Below, piece after piece: positions 60,567-64,000 of a stretch of DNA of 64,000 nt. Source of the stretch: Aridibaculum aurantiacum (GTDB lineage: Bacteria; Bacteroidota; Bacteroidia; Chitinophagales; Chitinophagaceae). The notes beneath the pieces are model-generated. The model made no database searches. It had not been told where the DNA came from and saw only the letters and a program-made list of their open reading frames with translations. The DNA is taken from NCBI RefSeq assembly GCF_017355875.1, contig NZ_JAFEWC010000003.1:749001-813000 (forward strand). Reading direction: 5' to 3'. Made by a program: the position numbers and the translations under genes. Position 1 is the first letter of the stretch, and each line of letters begins with the position of its first letter.

Positions 60567-62045
60567 ATGAGTAAAGAGATCACTTCGCGTTCGCAAGATT
60601 ATTCCCAATGGTATAACGACCTGATCATCAAGGGTGGTTTAGCAGATTATAGTGCAGTAAGAGGATGCATGGTGATAAAGCCATATGGTTATGCGCTTTG
60701 GGAAAATATGCGCGATGAACTCGACAGGATGTTCAAAGAAACAGGTCATCAGAATGCTTATTTCCCGCTTTTCGTGCCTAAAAGTTTGTTTGAAAAAGAA
60801 GAGAAGAATGCCGAAGGTTTTGCAAAAGAATGTGCGGTTGTTACACACTACAGGCTAAAGAACAATCCAGATAAGGCAGGTGCTTTGATGGTAGATCCTG
60901 AAAGTAAGCTGGAAGAAGAGCTGGTGGTGCGTCCTACCAGTGAAGCTATCATCTGGAACACCTACAAAACATGGATCCAAAGCTACCGCGATCTTCCAAT
61001 CCTTGTTAACCAATGGGCGAACGTGGTTCGTTGGGAAATGCGTACGCGTTTGTTTTTACGTACTGCCGAATTTCTTTGGCAGGAAGGTCATACCGCACAT
61101 GCTACCAAAGAAGAGGCGATAGAAGAAACAGTAAAAATGCTGGAAGTATATGCGCATTTTGCTGAGCATTATATGGCTATGCCTGTTATAAAAGGTGTGA
61201 AGAGTGAGAATGAAAGATTTGCAGGTGCAGAAGATACATATTGTATAGAAGCCCTGATGCAAGATGGAAAAGCACTGCAGGCAGGTACTTCACATTTCCT
61301 GGGTCAGAACTTCGCCAAGGCATTTGATGTAAAATTTAGCGATAAGAATAACAAGCTGGATTATGTATGGGCAACCAGCTGGGGTGTGAGTACACGACTG
61401 ATAGGTGCATTGGTAATGGCACACAGCGATGACGATGGTTTAATCCTTCCTCCGCGTATTGCGCCATTCCAGGTGGTGATCGTTCCAATTTTTAAAGGAG
61501 AGGAGCAGAAGCAAAAGATAGATGAGAAGGTGCATGCACTGGTAAAAGAATTAAAAGCTGCAGGCATTCGTGTAAAATACGATGATAACGATGCAGCTCG
61601 CCCGGGATGGAAATTTGCTGAATACGAAATGAAAGGTGTGCCGGTTCGTTTGGCCATTGGAGCACGCGACCTGGAGAATAATGTTGTAGAGGTAGCTCGC
61701 AGAGATACGAAAGAAAAAATGACCATGTCATTTGACGGGCTGGCTATAAGTATAGGCAAGTTGCTGGATGCTATACAAGAGAATATTTATAACAAGGCAA
61801 AGACCTTCAGGGACGCCAACATCACTCGTGCTGATAACTGGGATGATTTTGTAAAGCTACTGGATGAGAAGGCTGGATTTATTTCTGCGCATTGGGATGG
61901 TACGGGTGAAACGGAAGATAAGATCAAGGAGATGACCAAGGCTACCATCAGGTGTATACCGCTGAATAACGATAAGGAAGAAGGTAAATGTATACTGACA
62001 GGTAAGCCTTCGGAGCAGAGAGTACTGTTTGCACGTGCTTATTAA
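60567..62045 (+). CDS. proS: Prolyl-tRNA synthetase, archaeal/eukaryotic-like type
   Basis: ProS charges tRNA-Pro. The 492-aa protein is the short type without the bacterial insertion (editing) domain. The start contains [21 protein letters not shown], and class II motifs include [37 protein letters not shown] (read in parts) and the [17 protein letters not shown] segment. The anticodon-binding domain (about 285-390) and the C-terminal zinc-like domain that ends in RVLFARAY follow. Bacteroidota commonly have this form. Two small genes follow it on the same strand. Confidence 0.97.
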   Translation: MSKEITSRSQDYSQWYNDLIIKGGLADYSAVRGCMVIKPYGYALWENMRDELDRMFKETGHQNAYFPLFVPKSLFEKEEKNAEGFAKECAVVTHYRLKNNPDKAGALMVDPESKLEEELVVRPTSEAIIWNTYKTWIQSYRDLPILVNQWANVVRWEMRTRLFLRTAEFLWQEGHTAHATKEEAIEETVKMLEVYAHFAEHYMAMPVIKGVKSENERFAGAEDTYCIEALMQDGKALQAGTSHFLGQNFAKAFDVKFSDKNNKLDYVWATSWGVSTRLIGALVMAHSDDDGLILPPRIAPFQVVIVPIFKGEEQKQKIDEKVHALVKELKAAGIRVKYDDNDAARPGWKFAEYEMKGVPVRLAIGARDLENNVVEVARRDTKEKMTMSFDGLAISIGKLLDAIQENIYNKAKTFRDANITRADNWDDFVKLLDEKAGFISAHWDGTGETEDKIKEMTKATIRCIPLNNDKEEGKCILTGKPSEQRVLFARAY

Positions 62046-62051
62046 TATAAC

Positions 62052-62372
62052 ATGTTTTACTACCTGCTAATACTAGATTGGCTGGAGAAGCACTTACTAC
62101 AGTGCCCGACAAAAGCGCTGCTCAATATCGATTGCCCGGGCTGTGGCATCCAGCGTAGCTTTCTCCTTTTAGTGAAGGGAAATATTGTTGAAAGTATACT
62201 AATGTATCCTGCACTGATACCTATTCTATTTCTTCTCATTTACACCATTCTTCATCTTAGGTATAAGTTTGAAAAGGGCGCCAGGAACATAAAGATTTTT
62301 CACATAGTGACTGCTTCCATAATTGTTTGCTTCTATATTTACAAAATAGTAAACCACAAACTAATTGCGTAA
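62052..62372 (+). CDS. DUF2752 membrane protein
   Basis: The 106-aa protein has two membrane helices and the DUF2752 signature CPGCGIQRSFLLLVKG near residues 28-43. The function is unknown. It starts 6 bp after proS and ends 1 bp before the next gene, so the three are probably co-transcribed. An upstream Cys (LLQCPTKALL) may pair with the motif cysteines. Confidence 0.85.
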   Translation: MFYYLLILDWLEKHLLQCPTKALLNIDCPGCGIQRSFLLLVKGNIVESILMYPALIPILFLLIYTILHLRYKFEKGARNIKIFHIVTASIIVCFYIYKIVNHKLIA

Positions 62373-62373
62373 A

Positions 62374-62724
62374 ATGGAAAACAACTATTACCAAGGTTAT
62401 CAAGCACAGGAACCTTTACCAAACTCTACGGCTATTCTTGTTTTGGGAATTAGTTCTATTGTAGGCTGCTTTTGTTATGGACTTCCGGGAACTGTTTTAG
62501 CCATCATTTCACTTGTACTTGCTTCTAAGTCGAAGCAATTGTACAATGCAAATCCTACAGCATACACACCCGGATCGGTAAGCAATATGAACACCGGGAG
62601 AATATGTGCCATCATTGGATTAACGATATCTATTTTGTTTTTAGCATTAGCGATCTTTGGTATCGCTTATTTCGGAATGGAAGCTTTGCGCAATCCTGAA
62701 GAATACATGAAGCGTTACGAATAA
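62374..62724 (+). CDS. CCC-motif/DUF4190-like membrane protein
   Basis: The 116-aa protein (ATG at 62374; a TTG at 62365 overlaps the previous gene) has a polar N-terminus and two membrane helices. The segment SIVGCFCYGLPGTVLAIISLVLA is of the CCC-motif type; here the motif reads CFC instead of CCC. The GRICAIIGLTISILF helix completes the hairpin. Its function is unknown. It is adjacent to the DUF2752 gene, a pairing I associate with other Bacteroidota. Confidence 0.8.
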   Translation: MENNYYQGYQAQEPLPNSTAILVLGISSIVGCFCYGLPGTVLAIISLVLASKSKQLYNANPTAYTPGSVSNMNTGRICAIIGLTISILFLALAIFGIAYFGMEALRNPEEYMKRYE

Positions 62725-62740
62725 TCAACTTCTATATTGA

Positions 62741-62782
62741 AGCCTTGTTGTTGTAACATTTTACAACAACAAGGCTTTTTTT
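62741..62782 (+). terminator. Strong terminator after the CCC-motif gene
   Basis: Sixteen-base perfect arms (62741-62756 and 62761-62776; core GCCTTGTTGTTGTAA) around a CATT loop are followed by seven T residues. Confidence 0.95.
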
Positions 62783-62792
62783 ATGCTGGTAG

Positions 62793-63185
62793 TTACTTAT
62801 CCCAAAGACCTGCTTCAACAATCTCTACCAAATGACCATCAGGATCATTGAAATAGCAGGAGCGTACGCCGTTTGGCCATTCATGCTCGTGTACAATTTT
62901 TACGTGTTGTTGCTGCAGTTCAGATAAAGTAGCAGCATAATCTGCTTTTGCTACCTCAAATGCAAAATGAATAACACCACTGGCTCCATGTGGAGGAAGT
63001 ATTTTTTCTTGTTCGGTTTTGGCTGCAATAAAACATAGAAGTACAGAACTGCCTGCCCTAAAAAAAACATGTCGTCCTTCTACAAGCGAAATCATAGGAA
63101 GACCAAGCTTACCATGGTAAAACTGCCTTGTCGCCTCCAGGTCCTTTACATAAAGGCAAGTCTCTTTTATCTGTGAAATTTTCAT
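62793..63185 (-). CDS. VOC family protein (glyoxalase/dioxygenase fold)
   Basis: The 130-aa protein is a single VOC domain. The pattern ETCLYVKDLEATRQFYHGKLGL starts the first module, and RSCYFNDPDGHLVEIVEA ends the second. Metal ligands usual for the fold are visible as His (GVIHFAFEV) and Glu near the end. The family includes glyoxalase I, dioxygenases and fosfomycin-resistance enzymes; the substrate here is not evident. It converges with the CCC-motif gene. Confidence 0.88.
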   Translation of the reverse strand: MKISQIKETCLYVKDLEATRQFYHGKLGLPMISLVEGRHVFFRAGSSVLLCFIAAKTEQEKILPPHGASGVIHFAFEVAKADYAATLSELQQQHVKIVHEHEWPNGVRSCYFNDPDGHLVEIVEAGLWDK

Positions 63186-63233
63186 GAAGCAGTTTTTGGT
63201 TTACCTACAGCGGAGCAGTTTTTACCTATTATC

Positions 63234-63902
63234 TCAATGTCCTCGTGATTCACCGGAAGAATATCCCCTGTGGGACCTGCCTGCGCGACCGCCTGGCGAT
63301 TGAATTGTCCGCTCATTTATCACCACCTTACCTGTAGTTGATGGGGTAGTCTCACCAGAGTTGTTGACGGTAGCTTCTTTCTCAAAATTGCTTTCTTCTA
63401 CATCGGGTGGAGCGGCTTCTTTATTATAACCTGAAGTAGCAAGTGCTGTCAGCAGGTCATCCGCATCGTACTCTTCGTTAAGCGTTTCCAGCAGCATCTG
63501 CTCCACTTCATGCAGGTGAAGCTGCTGGGCATATGCCACGGCTGTTCCATATGAGCATATTTCATAGTGCTCCATTTTCTGGACGCTAAAAATGATGGCA
63601 GGATCAATAGCATCTTTTGATATAGGTGAACCTATGATTTCAGTAGCTTCTTGTATTAAGCCTTGCATTCCTTTACAAACGGTCTCTTTGTTTCCGTCAC
63701 TTTCTAATACTCGCAGGATCTTTTCAAGGCGTTTCACCTGCTCACCTGTTTGTTGGTGATGATGTTGTAGTGCATTCTTCAGCGAACGATGATTTGCTTT
63801 CTCTATTATTTGCGGGATGGCTTCCTGTGACTGTACCTCTGCACTTCTCATCTGCGTGACCAGGTGAATTAGCAGGTCCTGGAGATCATTGATGTCTTTC
63901 AT
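63234..63902 (-). CDS. DUF892 (YciE/YciF-like) ferritin-like protein
   Basis: The 222-aa protein has a four-helix DUF892 domain (about residues 1-155): LQDLLIHLVTQMRSAEVQSQEAIPQI, SLKNALQHHHQQTGEQVKRL and VQKMEHYEICSYGTAVAYAQQL, with Glu and His residues typical of the ferritin-like metal site. The remaining 65 residues are a polar tail of low complexity (PSTTGKVVINERTIQSPG, then Gly/Arg/Ser). The family is often induced under stress. No clear promoter was identified in the last 98 bp of the window. Confidence 0.9.
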   Translation of the reverse strand: MKDINDLQDLLIHLVTQMRSAEVQSQEAIPQIIEKANHRSLKNALQHHHQQTGEQVKRLEKILRVLESDGNKETVCKGMQGLIQEATEIIGSPISKDAIDPAIIFSVQKMEHYEICSYGTAVAYAQQLHLHEVEQMLLETLNEEYDADDLLTALATSGYNKEAAPPDVEESNFEKEATVNNSGETTPSTTGKVVINERTIQSPGGRAGRSHRGYSSGESRGH

Positions 63903-64000
63903 ATGGCTTTTCTTAAATGTCGGAAAAAATTATGCCTTTTGCAAAATGCTGAATGCCTTACATTGAAAGCTGATTCTAAACCAATGACTAAGAACAGCTT

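Noticed and set aside
1-64000. tRNA, rRNA, CRISPR, IS elements, prophage or integrase
   Set aside because: No cloverleaf-like sequence, repeat-spacer array, transposase or phage gene was recognised on either strand.

Overview
The window is chromosomal DNA of a Bacteroidota bacterium, most likely from the Chitinophagaceae or a close relative. The evidence is the gene content: DUF4954, DUF5683, DUF3857 and DUF5995 proteins, PorT-like and OmpP1-like outer-membrane barrels, an RCK_C-tailed cation/proton antiporter, an SDR-type threonine dehydrogenase and a bacterial SET protein. Several promoters fit the Bacteroidota -7 consensus TAnnTTTG, and Shine-Dalgarno sequences are few. I see no rRNA, tRNA, CRISPR array, insertion sequence, prophage or integrase. 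The region reads as core genome with a few accessory islets.

Layout. 1-9.7 kb: a truncated DUF4954 beta-helix protein, glmS, a GNAT acetyltransferase, mgtE, a small SET-domain protein, a bestrophin-type channel, an OmpA-like protein and an Omp85 barrel without POTRA repeats. 9.7-18 kb: aconitase, PspC, two tandem AraC regulators, kdsA (metal-dependent type, with the signature cysteine), threonine dehydrogenase and two small outer-membrane barrels. 18-22 kb (minus strand): UPF0173 hydrolase, parA, parB, DUF5683 and dapB, with a strong intrinsic terminator between parA and parB. 22-31 kb: membrane metallophosphoesterase, two barrels, lon, a YkgJ-type cysteine-cluster protein and the antiporter. 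31-36 kb: MFS exporter, deoxynucleoside kinase, folK, sppA and a RES-Xre toxin-antitoxin pair with a recognisable operator. 36-42 kb: an ABC-2 permease without ATPase, a membrane-anchored SRPBCC protein, and a four-gene ECF-sigma operon (sigma factor; a one-TM protein ending in an outer-membrane-barrel-like domain; an LVIVD lipoprotein; a small barrel), then queG. 42-49 kb: three DUF3857/transglutaminase-like proteins, only one of which keeps the Cys-His pair. 49-64 kb: clpB, thioredoxin, a DsbA-like protein with SxxC instead of CxxC, a lone receiver protein, an SDR, MscS, DUF5995, a YpfJ-type zinc peptidase, an OmpP1-like barrel with a Ser/Asn/Tyr-rich lipoprotein, proS, two small Cys-motif membrane proteins, a VOC protein and a DUF892 ferritin-like protein.

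How the genes work together. Much of the window serves the cell envelope: LPS sugar supply (kdsA), amino-sugar supply (glmS), diaminopimelate (dapB), signal-peptide and quality-control proteolysis (sppA, lon, clpB), ion homeostasis (mgtE, bestrophin, antiporter, MscS) and many outer-membrane barrels. The most interesting systems are the ECF-sigma operon with a possible inner-to-outer-membrane sensor protein, the DUF3857 trio with two apparently inactive members, and the RES-Xre module with twin palindromic operators flanking its -7 box. Convergent genes are packed tightly. Two pairs share a TGATCA stop-stop junction with no spacer, and many others are separated by strong bidirectional hairpin terminators. 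Functions are assigned from sequence recognition alone; no database search was run.
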